Counted from the first letter of the stretch, positions 17,159 through 26,799 are shown. The stretch is DNA of 64,000 nt from Sphingomonas vulcanisoli (GCF_011761305.1 NZ_JAAOZC010000012.1:1-64000); one strand, 5' to 3'. Notes: a model not told the origin generated them from the sequence alone. Made by a program: numbers and translations.

Positions 17159-19150
17159 ATGGGTGACGAAGGCGTAAACCCTCAAGGCGGCGTCACACTC
17201 GGCTATCGCCTGCTCGCCGCGGTTTTCGGCGTGATCACGGCTGTTCTGCTGGCTGTGCTGATCATCCTCGTCCAGCAATCCAATCACGAACGCGATTTGG
17301 CGCTCGCGCAGAAACAGCACAGTTTCGACGTGATGATGCTGACCAGCGAGCTGGATGGTGCGCTCGCGCGCAGCGAGGCAGCGCTGAGCCGGTTCATCAC
17401 TGATGGGGACGCCAAGGGCAACGGCGCGCAATATCTTGATCAGTGGCGCCGCGCGGGTCGCGATCTCGATACGCTGGCCGATCTCACCGCCGACAATCCG
17501 GTTCAGTTCGCGCGCGTCGGAGCACTGCAGCGCCTCTATCTGACGCGCGAGCAGGAGCTCGGCAAATCGGCGACGCTTGCCAATTACAAGCGCGGCTGGG
17601 CTGCGCTGTCGCTCTTCTCGCGCGCGGGCCGATCGCAGACGCTGCCCCAAATCGCCAAGCTGATCCACATGATCCAGGATACCGAGCGCAGTCTGCTCGA
17701 TGAGCGATCGGCGGCGGCGGCGGCACGGGTCCATCGTTCCAACCTGTTGGCCTGGTGGCTTTCGGCGGTAGGTGCGAGCTTCGCGCTGGCGATGATCGCC
17801 ACCGGCTGGGCGGCGATGATCGCCTGGGGCCAGGAACGGCGCGCCCGCGATGATGCCGATGTCGAGATATTGCGCACCCAGGCGCTGGAAAATGCGGTTG
17901 CCGCGCGGACGCAGGAGCTCAGCGAAGCCAACCGCATGCTCACCGAGGAAGCCGCGACCCGCGCCGAGGCCGAAGCCAAACTCCGCCAGATCCAGAAGAT
18001 GGAGGCGGTCGGCCAGCTGACCGGCGGCATCGCGCACGACTTCAACAATATGCTTGCGGTGGTGCTGGGCGGGCTCGAGCTGGCGCGCAACCGCGTGACG
18101 GAACAGGCTGCCGAGGCCAATCGCCATATCGAGAATGCGATGGAGGGCGCCAACCGCGCCGCCGCGCTGACGCGCCGCTTGCTCTCCTTCGCGCGCACCG
18201 AGCCGCTGCTGCCGAGCGCGGTCGATCCCGATGCGCTGATTCGCGGCATGAACGATCTGATCGACCGCACGATCGGCGAGCGGATCGCCGTGAAGATCGT
18301 CGGCGGCCCGGACATCTGGCCCGTATGGATCGATCCCTATCAGCTCGAAAACGCCATCCTCAACCTCTGCGTCAATGCGCGCGATGCGATGGCCGGCGCG
18401 GGCGTGATGACCATGAAGGCCGTCAACCGCACGATCCGGACGGGCGAAATCAACCTGCTGCCCGCAGGCGACTATGTCGAAATCGCCGTGGAAGATGATG
18501 GCGCGGGCATGAGCCCCGAGGTTTTGGAGCGCGTGTTTGAGCCTTTCTTCACCACCAAGCCGGTGGGCGAGGGCACGGGCCTCGGCCTAAGCCAGATCTT
18601 CGGCTTCGCGCGGCAGAGCCATGGCGATGTCATCATCCGGTCGACGCTGGGCGTCGGTACAATCGTATCGCTGTTTCTGCCACGCCATCGTGGCGAGGCG
18701 ACGGCGCTGCCCGCGCCCGATCCAACGCCTCTGCCCGCGCCGAAGGCAGCGGCTTCCGCGCTGACCATCCTTCTGGTCGAGGACGACGTCCGCGTCCGCG
18801 CTGCCTCCGCCGATGCCCTGGGCGAACTCGGCTACCATCCCCTACCCTGCGCCAGCGCCGAAGAGGCGATCGCCCTGCTCGATACGCGCAGCGATATCGG
18901 CCTGCTGATGACCGACGTGGTGATGCCGGGCATGACGGGGCCCGAGCTGGTCGCCGCCATCCGCCCGCGCCTGCCCGAGCTGCCTGTGCTGTTCGTGACC
19001 GGCTATGTCGGCGAGGCGGGAGAGGCCGAGATGTTCGAGGGCCACGAGGTGCTGCGCAAGCCCTACACGCTGGCCCGGCTGGCCAGCGCCGTCACTGCCG
19101 CGATGGCGCGGGTCGAAGCCGTTCGGGATCAGAAGCAAGAAGCGGCGTAA
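17159..19150 (+). CDS. Hybrid sensor histidine kinase
   Basis: A 663-residue inner-membrane kinase. TM1 covers about residues 13-38, a periplasmic helical CHASE3-like sensor about 39-180, and TM2 about 195-225. A coiled coil leads to the HisKA domain with phospho-His293 in GGIAHDFNN. The ATPase domain has N-box NLCVNARDAM and G-boxes DDGAGM and GTGLGLS. A C-terminal receiver carries Asp586 in MTDVVMPGMTG. The domain layout is CckA-like downstream of the membrane but lacks PAS domains, so the partner is unknown. I chose the ATG at 17159 because the upstream sequence is repeat DNA. Confidence 0.87.
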   Translation: MGDEGVNPQGGVTLGYRLLAAVFGVITAVLLAVLIILVQQSNHERDLALAQKQHSFDVMMLTSELDGALARSEAALSRFITDGDAKGNGAQYLDQWRRAGRDLDTLADLTADNPVQFARVGALQRLYLTREQELGKSATLANYKRGWAALSLFSRAGRSQTLPQIAKLIHMIQDTERSLLDERSAAAAARVHRSNLLAWWLSAVGASFALAMIATGWAAMIAWGQERRARDDADVEILRTQALENAVAARTQELSEANRMLTEEAATRAEAEAKLRQIQKMEAVGQLTGGIAHDFNNMLAVVLGGLELARNRVTEQAAEANRHIENAMEGANRAAALTRRLLSFARTEPLLPSAVDPDALIRGMNDLIDRTIGERIAVKIVGGPDIWPVWIDPYQLENAILNLCVNARDAMAGAGVMTMKAVNRTIRTGEINLLPAGDYVEIAVEDDGAGMSPEVLERVFEPFFTTKPVGEGTGLGLSQIFGFARQSHGDVIIRSTLGVGTIVSLFLPRHRGEATALPAPDPTPLPAPKAAASALTILLVEDDVRVRAASADALGELGYHPLPCASAEEAIALLDTRSDIGLLMTDVVMPGMTGPELVAAIRPRLPELPVLFVTGYVGEAGEAEMFEGHEVLRKPYTLARLASAVTAAMARVEAVRDQKQEAA

Positions 19151-19185
19151 TCACCGAGCCAAGCGGCGATGACGCGCATTGCCCG

Positions 19186-19193
19186 TTAACCAT
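19186..19193 (+). promoter_or_regulatory. CtrA-like half-site TTAACCAT
   Basis: A second copy of TTAACCAT, 23 bases before the M16 peptidase ATG. Its spacing relative to the start is almost identical to the copy before the histidine kinase. Confidence 0.35.
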
Positions 19194-19215
19194 CGGCGTG
19201 GCAGGCGTTGGTGCG

Positions 19216-22044
19216 ATGAAAATCCTCTCGCCCCTGATCATCCTCGCACTGACGGCGCTGCCGCAAGCCGCGCTCGCCAAGGCCAAGCGGCCCGGTGTCT
19301 GGGCGCAGACCTATACCGATCGCCCCGCCGATCCTTCGATCCGCTTCGGCCAGCTGCCCAACGGGCTGCGCTATGCGATCCGCAAGAATGCCACGCCGGC
19401 CAGTGAGATTTCGCTGCGCCTCTACATCGGATCGGGCTCGCTGGATGAGCCCAAGGGCAGCGAAGGTCTCGCTCACTTCCTCGAACATATCGCGTTTCGC
19501 GGCAGCGCCAATGTCGCTGATGGCGAAGCGATGCGCATCCTGGCGCGACAAGGCCTGGCGGTCGGTGCCGACGCCAATGCCGGCACCACGCCCGAATCGA
19601 CGGTTTTCTCGTTCGATTTCCCACAGGGCGGCAAGCCCGCGATCGATACCGGGCTGATGCTGTTTCGCGAGATCGCGGGCAAGCTGACGATCAGCGACAA
19701 GAGCGTCGATGCCGAACGCGGCGTAATCCTCTCTGAGGAGCGGTTGCGCGATGCACCCGGCTTCCACGCGGCCAAGGCGGCGATCGGCTTCATGCTGCAG
19801 GGCCAGCTCGGTGCGGATCGCCTGCCGATCGGCCATACCGACGTCATCCGCCACGCCACCGCCGCGCAGCTCCGTGCCTTTTATGAGGCATGGTATCGAC
19901 CGGAGAATGCCGCGATCGTCGCGGTCGGCGATTTCGATCCGGATATCGTCGAAACGCAGATCAAAGCGCTGTTCGCCGATTGGCAGGGCAAGGGCACCCC
20001 ACCGCAGCCTCCCGTGCTCGGTCCGCCGGCGCGTCGCGGCGAGGAAGTGCGGCTGTTCAGTGAGCCGGGGGCGCCCACATCAGCGCAGATCAATTGGGTC
20101 CGTCCTTTCGACGATCGCGCCGATACGCCGGATCGCGAGCGCGAGGATTATGACGGCCAGGTCGCGCAGGTCGTGCTCAACCAGCGATTGCAGGATATCG
20201 CCCGCCGTGCCGGCGCGCCGTTCCTGGGCGCGGCCTTGGGCCAGAACAATACGCTCGATTCGGCCAACATCACGACGCTGGCGATCAACCCGCTGCCGGA
20301 TGCGCCCGTGCCATCGATCCGCGCCGCGATCGACGAGCAGCAACGCGCGCTCCGCTTCGGCATCTCGCAGACCGAACTCTCGCGCGCGCTTCAGACGATC
20401 AGCACGACGATGGCGAATGCGGCGGCAAGCGCGAACAGCCGGCCAAGCCCGGCGATCGCCACCACGATCGTCCGCGATATCGCCACCAATGAGGTGACGC
20501 GCAGCCCCGAACAGAATCAGGCCGATATCCAGGAATGGAACCGCTTCCTATCGCTGCGCAACGTCAACAATGCCCTCAAGCGCAGTTTCTCGGGCTCGGG
20601 TCCGCTGATCTTCTTCTCGAGCGCGCAGCCGTTGACGGGGGGCGAGGCCGCGCTGCGATCGGCCTATGACGATGCCGGCAAGGGGCTTGCGGCGCCCGCC
20701 GCCGCCGCGGACCTGCCCGGCTGGCCCTACACCAATTTCGGCACGCCCGGCCGCGTCGTGCAGAAGCGTGAGATCGCCGATCTTGGCGTCACCGTCGTTA
20801 CCTTCGCGAACGGGGTCGTGCTCGGCATCAAGCCGCAGAAAATGACGGCGAACGAAGCGTGGGTCAACACCAGTTTCGGCGCGGGCCGGCTCGGTCTGCC
20901 GCCCGAAAAGGCGCAAAGCTATTGGATGGTGGGCCTGCCGCCGATCCTGATCGAAGGCGGCACGGGGAAGCTTGCCGCCGGCGAGATGCAGCGCGTGCTG
21001 ACCGGCAAGAGCGTCAACGTCGGCCTCGCGCTGGGCGACGACATTTTCGCGCTGCAGGGCAAGACTGTGACGCGCGACCTGCTCACCGAACTGCAGCTGC
21101 AGGCGGCCTATCTCACCGATCCCGGCTTCCGCCCCGAATCGGTGACGCGAGCGCAGATCGCGGTCGGCCAGATGATCGCGCAGATCGATTCGACCCCGAC
21201 TGGCGTCGCCAAGCGCGACATCGCGCTGCTGATGCACAATGGCGATCCGCGCTGGGCGCCGCTCCCCACCGCGGCCCAGCTTGCGCAAAGCCGCCCCCAG
21301 GATCTGATCGCGCTGATCGATACCGCGCTGGGCAGCGCGCTGCAGGTGGTGATCGTCGGCGATGTCACGGTCGATCAGGCGATCGACGCGGTAGCGGCGA
21401 CGCTCGGCGCGCTGCCGCCCCGGACACCGCGCGTGGACCCCCAACCGCGCGACATCCGCCCGCCGGCCCCGAACATGGTGCCCAAGCGGCTGGATCATAG
21501 CGGCCGCGCCGATCAGGCGGTCGCCTTCGAGACGTGGCCGACCGATGGCTATTTCGCCAATCCGCAGGAAGCGCTGGCGCTGATGGTGACGGCGGACGTG
21601 ATCAAATCGCGGCTGTTCGATCAGCTGCGGGAAGCCGAGGGCGCGACCTACTCGCCCGAAGTCAGCGCCCCCTCCTCCAACGTCCTGCCGCACTTCGGCT
21701 CGGTCGAGGCCCAGGTTGAAGTCGCGCCGGAAAAGACGGCGGCTGTGTTCACCCTGCTCGATTCGATCACCGCCGATCTGCGCGCCAAGCCGCTTTCGGC
21801 CGATGAGCTCGATCGCGCCAAGCAGCCGCTGATCGACAAGCGCAAACGCGATCTGCAGGGCAACAGCTTCTGGACCGGGATCGTCTCACTGGCTCTGCGC
21901 GATCCGCGCGCCCTCGATGCCGCGCGGACGATGGTTTCGGGGCTGGAGAAGGTAAGCGCCGCCGATGTCCAGCGCGTCTCGGCCAAATATCTCCTGCCCA
22001 ATCGCGCGATCCGTGTGGTCGTGAAGGCCAAGGGTGCGCCTTAA
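19216..22044 (+). CDS. M16 family zinc metallopeptidase (insulinase/pitrilysin)
   Basis: A 942-residue secreted M16 protease. A signal peptide (MKILSPLIILALTALPQAALA) ends near residue 21, so it is periplasmic or outer-membrane associated. The inverted zinc motif HFLEH (HxxEH) lies near residue 90 and a downstream acidic ligand in RGVILSEERL. Two M16 halves follow (N-terminal catalytic, C-terminal inactive), each with a second M16C part. I chose the ATG at 19216 because it gives a clean signal peptide; an in-frame GTG at 19198 is weaker. It ends convergently against a DUF1489 gene with a four-base overlap. Confidence 0.9.
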   Translation: MKILSPLIILALTALPQAALAKAKRPGVWAQTYTDRPADPSIRFGQLPNGLRYAIRKNATPASEISLRLYIGSGSLDEPKGSEGLAHFLEHIAFRGSANVADGEAMRILARQGLAVGADANAGTTPESTVFSFDFPQGGKPAIDTGLMLFREIAGKLTISDKSVDAERGVILSEERLRDAPGFHAAKAAIGFMLQGQLGADRLPIGHTDVIRHATAAQLRAFYEAWYRPENAAIVAVGDFDPDIVETQIKALFADWQGKGTPPQPPVLGPPARRGEEVRLFSEPGAPTSAQINWVRPFDDRADTPDREREDYDGQVAQVVLNQRLQDIARRAGAPFLGAALGQNNTLDSANITTLAINPLPDAPVPSIRAAIDEQQRALRFGISQTELSRALQTISTTMANAAASANSRPSPAIATTIVRDIATNEVTRSPEQNQADIQEWNRFLSLRNVNNALKRSFSGSGPLIFFSSAQPLTGGEAALRSAYDDAGKGLAAPAAAADLPGWPYTNFGTPGRVVQKREIADLGVTVVTFANGVVLGIKPQKMTANEAWVNTSFGAGRLGLPPEKAQSYWMVGLPPILIEGGTGKLAAGEMQRVLTGKSVNVGLALGDDIFALQGKTVTRDLLTELQLQAAYLTDPGFRPESVTRAQIAVGQMIAQIDSTPTGVAKRDIALLMHNGDPRWAPLPTAAQLAQSRPQDLIALIDTALGSALQVVIVGDVTVDQAIDAVAATLGALPPRTPRVDPQPRDIRPPAPNMVPKRLDHSGRADQAVAFETWPTDGYFANPQEALALMVTADVIKSRLFDQLREAEGATYSPEVSAPSSNVLPHFGSVEAQVEVAPEKTAAVFTLLDSITADLRAKPLSADELDRAKQPLIDKRKRDLQGNSFWTGIVSLALRDPRALDAARTMVSGLEKVSAADVQRVSAKYLLPNRAIRVVVKAKGAP

Positions 22045-22442
22045 AGCAGACCGAGCGCGGCCAACTCGCTCGCCATCGGCGCAGGCATGGCGGCGAGGTC
22101 TTCGTCCGCCGCATCGAAGTCGGTAGGCGCGTCATCGCCGGGCAAGTAGCGCCAGCCCTGATGCGCACGCTTGGGACGCGGGCGGACCGGTACGACATCG
22201 GCGGCGAGCAGAATGCGACAGCGCCCGTCCACCTCGGCGAAGCCCAAAATCTCCTGCCGCGCCACCCATTGGTGGCGGATGATCCAGAATAACGATCCGC
22301 CGATCAGCTCGGTATGGCGGGTCGGGCGATAGCGCGTCTCGATCCAGGTCGCGCCATCCACCGCACGCGCTCGATGCCGCTCGCGCAGCACATCGATGTC
22401 ATCGCAGCCGAAGGCGAGGCGCGAGAGATTGAGCGGGTGCAT
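22041..22442 (-). CDS. DUF1489 family protein
   Basis: A 133-residue protein with the DUF1489 pattern: HPLNLSRLAFGCDDIDVLRERH at the start, TRYRPTRHTELIGGSLFWIIRHQWVARQEILGF in the middle, and a WRYLPGDDAPTDF end. The function is unknown. Family genes are common in alphaproteobacteria. There is no signal or membrane segment. Its stop overlaps the stop of the M16 gene, and it follows mgtE on the same strand after 38 bases. Confidence 0.83.
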   Translation of the reverse strand: MHPLNLSRLAFGCDDIDVLRERHRARAVDGATWIETRYRPTRHTELIGGSLFWIIRHQWVARQEILGFAEVDGRCRILLAADVVPVRPRPKRAHQGWRYLPGDDAPTDFDAADEDLAAMPAPMASELAALGLL

Positions 22443-22480
22443 GCCTGCGATGTGGGCGCTTATCCCGCCCGATCAAGCGG

Positions 22481-23890
22481 TTACGAGAGGTGAAAAAGCG
22501 TTGCCAAGCCGAGGAAGGCGAAGAAGCCCATCGTATCGGTCATCGTCGTCACGAAGACGGTGGAGGTAATCGCCGGATCGATCTTGAGCCGGGCCAGCCC
22601 CAGCGGGATCAGCACGCCGGACAGGCCCGCGTTGATGCTGTTGATCACCATCGCCAGGAACAACACCACGCTCAGCCAGAAATCATGGTAGATGAGCTGG
22701 CAGCCGATCGCCATCAGCAACCCCAAGCCTAAGCCGTTGGCGCTGGCGATCCACCATTCGCGCACGACCATCCGCCAGCTGTTCGATCCGGTCAGCTGGT
22801 TGGTCGCCAGCGCACGAACGGTTACCGCCATCGTTTGGGTCGCGGCATTGCCACCCATGCCGTTGACGATCCCCATCAGGACCGCGAGCGTCACCAGCCT
22901 GGCGATAGATTCCTGGAAGATCGCGACCACGCCAGCCGCCAGGATCGCGGTCCACAGATTGATGAACAGCCACCACATCCGCGTCTTGATCGTGGACGAG
23001 AGCGGCTCGTTGATATCGCCGTCGCCCGCGCCGGACAGCAGCAGCGCGTCCTCGCCCGCCTCCTCCTGGACGATGTGGAGGATGTCATCGACGGTGATCA
23101 TGCCGACCAGCCGGCCCGAACGATCGACCACAGCGGCGGAGATCAGCGCATATTTCTGGAAGCGGAGCGCCACTTCCTCCTGATCCATATCGACCGGGAT
23201 CAGTGTCTGCTCGCGCTGCATCACTTCCACGATCGGTTCATCATCGCGGGCGCGCAGCACCCAGCTGCCCTTGAGCGTGCCGATCGGCTTGTGCGCGATA
23301 TCGACGACGAAGATTTCCCAGAAATCGGTCGGCAGATCGTCGCTGGAACGGACGAAATCGATTACGTCGCGGACCAGCCAATGTTCGGGCACCGCGACCA
23401 GATCGCGCTGCATCAGGCGGCCGGCGGTCTCCTCCTCATACGAAAGCGCCTCTTCGATCGCGGCGCGATCCTCGGGCTCCATGGCGTGGAGGACGGCGCG
23501 CTGGTCCTCCTCGTCCATATCCTCGATCAGCGCGACGGCATCGTCGGTATCGAGTTCGCTGGCGATCTCCGCGACCTCGTGCGGCTCGAGCGCATCGACG
23601 AGGCCTTCGCGGACCCAGTCGTTCATCTCCGCGAACACATCGGCATCGACGAGATCGGCCAGCGCCTGCACCAGCGCCGGGCGCATATCGGCGGGTGACA
23701 GTTCGAACAGATCGGCGACGTCGGCGGGGTGCAGCGGCTCGACCAGCGCGCGCGCGCCGGCGGCATCGCCTTCCTCGACCCTGTCCAGCACCGATTGGAC
23801 GAAGGCGCGGCTCAGCCGATCCTCATCGTCATGGATGGCTTCGTTCTCGCGAAGCTCAGCCTCGGGCATCTGGATATCGGTGTCGCTCAT
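22481..23890 (-). CDS. mgtE: Magnesium transporter MgtE
   Basis: A 469-residue magnesium channel. The cytosolic N-terminal MgtE domain (about 30-150) is rich in acidic helices. A tandem CBS pair (about 155-280, GRLMQRDLVAVPEHWLVRDVI, GRLVGMITVDDIL) senses Mg. Five transmembrane helices follow (about 300-469), with the pore segment MGIVNGMGGNAATQTM. It acts in the inner membrane. It is likely transcribed with the DUF1489 gene. Confidence 0.93.
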   Translation of the reverse strand: MSDTDIQMPEAELRENEAIHDDEDRLSRAFVQSVLDRVEEGDAAGARALVEPLHPADVADLFELSPADMRPALVQALADLVDADVFAEMNDWVREGLVDALEPHEVAEIASELDTDDAVALIEDMDEEDQRAVLHAMEPEDRAAIEEALSYEEETAGRLMQRDLVAVPEHWLVRDVIDFVRSSDDLPTDFWEIFVVDIAHKPIGTLKGSWVLRARDDEPIVEVMQREQTLIPVDMDQEEVALRFQKYALISAAVVDRSGRLVGMITVDDILHIVQEEAGEDALLLSGAGDGDINEPLSSTIKTRMWWLFINLWTAILAAGVVAIFQESIARLVTLAVLMGIVNGMGGNAATQTMAVTVRALATNQLTGSNSWRMVVREWWIASANGLGLGLLMAIGCQLIYHDFWLSVVLFLAMVINSINAGLSGVLIPLGLARLKIDPAITSTVFVTTMTDTMGFFAFLGLATLFHLS

Positions 23891-24006
23891 CGCGCGCCTC
23901 CTCTCGCCCGTTTGTTCAGGATGGCGTTAGGAGGTGCGGACCCATCTGTCAGCCCCTTGCCGATGCCTCCTCTTCCCGCGCGCGGCGAAGCCCCCATATG
24001 ATAGGC

Positions 24007-25017
24007 ATGACCTATCGCCTCTCCGTTCTCGACCAATCGCCCATCGCCGAGGGATCGACCGCGGCGGACGCGATCCGCAACACGATCGATCTGGCGCGGG
24101 CGTGCGACCGCCAAGGCTACCACCGCTACTGGATGGCGGAGCATCACGCCTCGCCCGGACTGGCGGGATCGGCGCCCGAGGCACTGATCGGGCCGGTGGC
24201 GCTCGCCACGCAGCATATTCGGGTTGGATCGGGCGGGATCATGCTGCCGCATTATTCGCCGTTCAAGGTGGCGGAGACCTTCCGTTTGCTCGCGGCGATA
24301 GCGCCGGGGCGGATCGATCTCGGGCTGGGCCGTGCGCCGGGCAGCGATCAGCGCACCGCGCTGGCGCTGCAGCGCGACCGCAGCCGGCGGATGCCGATGG
24401 ATTTCCCCGAGGCGCTCGACGAGCTCATTGCCTATCTCGACGACAGCCTGCCCCCGGATCACCCGTTTGCACCCCTGAGCGAAACGCTGCCCTCCGGCGG
24501 TGGCAATCCCGATCTGTGGATGCTCGGCTCCTCGCCCGATTCGGCGCGCTGGGCGGCCGAGCGAGGGCTCCCTTATTGCTTCGCCGACTTCATCAATTCG
24601 GACGGCGCCGATCTCGCGCAATATTATCGTCGCGCCTTCCAGCCTTCTGCCCGTCTCGCGCAGCCTTATGTGATGGTCGCCACCTGGGCGATCGCCGCCG
24701 ATTCGACTGCCGAGGCCCAGCGTCAGGCACTGCCGTCGCGGATGATGTTCGCGCATCTGCTCGCCGGGCGGCTGATCCCGGTGCCGTCGATCGAAAAAGC
24801 GGAAGCCTGGGCTGCACAGAATAATGCGCCGAGCCGCCGCCGCACCACGCTTGGCACAGCGGCCGAGGTCCATGCGCAGCTCGATGGCGTCGCCCGTGAT
24901 TATGCCGCTGATGAGGTCATGCTGGTCAACATCATGCCCGATCATGCCGCCCGCCGCCGCAGCTACGAACTGATCGCCGCCGAATATGGTCTGGCGAAAA
25001 CGGCGCTCGCCGCCTAG
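24007..25017 (+). CDS. LLM class flavin-dependent oxidoreductase
   Basis: A 336-residue luciferase-like TIM-barrel monooxygenase. The N-terminus YRLSVLDQSPIAEGSTAADAI and the segments YWMAEHHASPGLAGSAPEALIG, RVGSGGIMLPHYSPFKVAE and GRIDLGLGRAPGSD are typical of the MsnO8-type subfamily, which uses FMN with unknown physiological substrates. I chose the ATG at 24007; another in-frame ATG three codons earlier is equally possible. It stands alone and is divergent from mgtE. Confidence 0.88.
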   Translation: MTYRLSVLDQSPIAEGSTAADAIRNTIDLARACDRQGYHRYWMAEHHASPGLAGSAPEALIGPVALATQHIRVGSGGIMLPHYSPFKVAETFRLLAAIAPGRIDLGLGRAPGSDQRTALALQRDRSRRMPMDFPEALDELIAYLDDSLPPDHPFAPLSETLPSGGGNPDLWMLGSSPDSARWAAERGLPYCFADFINSDGADLAQYYRRAFQPSARLAQPYVMVATWAIAADSTAEAQRQALPSRMMFAHLLAGRLIPVPSIEKAEAWAAQNNAPSRRRTTLGTAAEVHAQLDGVARDYAADEVMLVNIMPDHAARRRSYELIAAEYGLAKTALAA

Positions 25018-25030
25018 GTGCGCCTAACAC

Positions 25031-25113
25031 CCGCTCGCCCTGAGCCTGTCGAAAGGCTGTCTTTCTTTGGTGGCCGAAGAAGGACGATGCTTCGACAAGC
25101 TCAGCACCAACGG
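25031..25113. repeat. Intergenic palindromic repeat (GAGCCTGTCGAAAGG type)
   Basis: The arms around cctgagcctgtcgaaaggc and gcttcgacaagctcagcac are complementary in the core (tgtcgaa/ttcgaca, gagc/gctc). This core is a well-known dispersed palindrome of pseudomonads and sphingomonads. It sits between the LLM gene and the peptidyl-prolyl isomerase gene. Confidence 0.6.
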
Positions 25114-25137
25114 CATTGAATTTTGCAGGAGACGATG

Positions 25138-25602
25138 ATGGCCGAAGAAACGCTCACCCTGACGCTGGACACCGGCAATGATACGGGCGGCGATGTCGTC
25201 ATCAAGCTCCGCTCCGATCTGGCACCCGGCCATGTCGAGCGGATCAGCGAGCTGGCCAAGGAAGGCTTCTACGATGGCGTGGTGTTCCACCGCGTCATTC
25301 CCGGCTTCATGGCGCAGGGCGGCGATCCGACCGGCACCGGCATGGGCGGATCGAAGAAGCCCGATCTCAAGGCCGAATTCTCGGCCGAGCCGCACGTCCG
25401 CGGCATCTGTTCGATGGCGCGCTCGTCAAACCCGAACAGCGGCAACAGCCAGTTCTTCATCGTGTTCGACGACGCCACTTTTCTCGACAAGCAATATACC
25501 GTCTGGGGTGAGGTGATCAGCGGCATGGAGCATGTCGATGCGCTCCCCAAGGGCGAGCCGCCGCGCACACCGGGCAAGATCGTCAAGGCAACGGTGGCGT
25601 AA
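25138..25602 (+). CDS. Cyclophilin-type peptidyl-prolyl cis-trans isomerase
   Basis: A 154-residue single-domain cyclophilin. Diagnostic segments are FYDGVVFHRVIPGFMAQGGDPTGTG, SMARSSNPNSGNSQFFIVFDD, and YTVWGEVISGMEHVD. The catalytic Arg lies in FHRVIPGFMAQGGD. There is no signal peptide, so it is cytosolic and PpiB-like. An AGGAG ribosome site precedes a double ATG at 25135 and 25138. A perfect 11-bp hairpin follows the stop. Confidence 0.9.
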   Translation: MAEETLTLTLDTGNDTGGDVVIKLRSDLAPGHVERISELAKEGFYDGVVFHRVIPGFMAQGGDPTGTGMGGSKKPDLKAEFSAEPHVRGICSMARSSNPNSGNSQFFIVFDDATFLDKQYTVWGEVISGMEHVDALPKGEPPRTPGKIVKATVA

Positions 25603-25604
25603 AT

Positions 25605-25632
25605 AAATCCTCCCCTACGAGGGGGAGGATTT
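25605..25632. terminator. Bidirectional hairpin between converging genes
   Basis: AAATCCTCCCC (25605-25615) pairs perfectly with GGGGAGGATTT (25622-25632). It lies between the converging isomerase and LysR genes, with A/T runs on each side, so it could end transcripts from both strands. The same motif recurs at 31783 and 36098. Confidence 0.6.
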
Positions 25633-25638
25633 ACAAGC

Positions 25639-26529
25639 CTACGCCTCCGGATCGGCGACCGCTTCGAACAGCCAATCGTGGAACAGCCGCACCGCCTTCT
25701 TGGAAAGCGCGGAACGGCGAGAGGCGAACCAATAGCTGTAGCTGCTGTCCACCTTGTCTTCGAACAGGTTGATGAGGCGGCTGTCGTGCGCAAGCTCGAC
25801 ATGCTCCTGCAGCATGAAGGCAACGCCGAGACCCTGCGCGGCCGCTTCGAGCATCAGCGGCCCGGAATCGAAATGATCGATCGCCAGCGGCTCGAGATCA
25901 GGCTCGCCGACTGCTTCCCGCCAGTGGGTGAAAAGCTCGGCCATATCGCGGTGGACGAGGATCGTGGCGCGCGCGATGTCGGCTGGTTCACGCAGCGCAT
26001 CCGGCCCTTCCTTCATTGTCGATGCGCCGATCGCGGCGATGCGGCCGTGCGCGACCCGCCGGCTGTAGAAAGCGGGATCGATCTCCCGCGCCATGACGAT
26101 CGCGGCATCGATGCCCTCGCCCAGCCGGGCGAGCGGATAGGGCTGGGTATCGATGTCGATATGCAGCTCGGGATAGCGCGCGCGCAGCGTCGGCAGAATT
26201 GGAAGAATACGCTGCGCTGCAAAAAGCGGCTGCGTGCTCAACCTCAGACGGAGCAGATCCGCGTCGCCCATCATTTCATCGATCGCGACCGACAGCGCAT
26301 CCAGCGGCGGCGCGATCCGGCTGAGCAACTGTTCGCCATCGCTGTTGAGCACCATCGCCTGATGCCGGCGATCGAAAAGCGGGCGGCCGATAAAGCGTTC
26401 GAACGCTTGAATGCGGCGGCTCAGCGCGGGAGATGACAGCGCAAGCTCCTCGGCAGCAGCTTTTACCGACCCCAGCTGGGCCACCTGAACGAAGGCTTCG
26501 ACAGCCGTCAGCGGCGGCAATCTGCGCAA
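25639..26529 (-). CDS. LysR family transcriptional regulator (GcvA-like)
   Basis: A 296-residue LysR regulator. The winged helix-turn-helix covers residues 5-62 (TAVEAFVQVAQLGSVKAAAEEL, SSPALSRRIQAFERFIGRPLF). The effector-binding periplasmic-protein fold follows (about 90-290). The style of the N-terminus (LPPLTAVEAF) suits the GcvA group. No divergent target gene is adjacent; the upstream 270 bases hold a possible small RNA. The ligand is unknown. Confidence 0.86.
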   Translation of the reverse strand: MRRLPPLTAVEAFVQVAQLGSVKAAAEELALSSPALSRRIQAFERFIGRPLFDRRHQAMVLNSDGEQLLSRIAPPLDALSVAIDEMMGDADLLRLRLSTQPLFAAQRILPILPTLRARYPELHIDIDTQPYPLARLGEGIDAAIVMAREIDPAFYSRRVAHGRIAAIGASTMKEGPDALREPADIARATILVHRDMAELFTHWREAVGEPDLEPLAIDHFDSGPLMLEAAAQGLGVAFMLQEHVELAHDSRLINLFEDKVDSSYSYWFASRRSALSKKAVRLFHDWLFEAVADPEA

Positions 26530-26629
26530 TTTCCGTCTCCTGCGGCCGCTACGGCCTTACGATCCCGTCTATCACGGCTGATATAAGGGCCGATTGCGGA
26601 ATTCGCAATCGCAGCAATGCCGTTCGCAC

Positions 26630-26724
26630 TTGCAACATAAATAGTTTTGGCAGATATCGATCCTGCCTTTCAGGCATCCTCTCCTAGACTTTAGGCCGGT
26701 CCTTCGGGATCGGCCTTTTTTTCG
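26630..26724 (+). ncRNA. Putative small RNA with intrinsic terminator
   Basis: A promoter-like TTGCAA (26630-26635), 17 bases, then GATATC (26653-26658) predicts a start near 26665. A strong terminator follows: GGCCGGTCC (26694-26702), TTCG loop, GGATCGGCC (26707-26715), then seven Ts. Both flanking genes are on the other strand, so the terminator has no upstream coding gene to serve. The predicted transcript is about 60 bases and contains a CCTCTCCT stretch that is complementary to ribosome-site sequences. This is inference only. Confidence 0.35.
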
Positions 26725-26799
26725 TCTGCTGACATGCGACGCGCCAAAGCGCGTTTTCGTCATCCGATAGACCTTGGAGGGCGATCCTTCGCCGGACGT

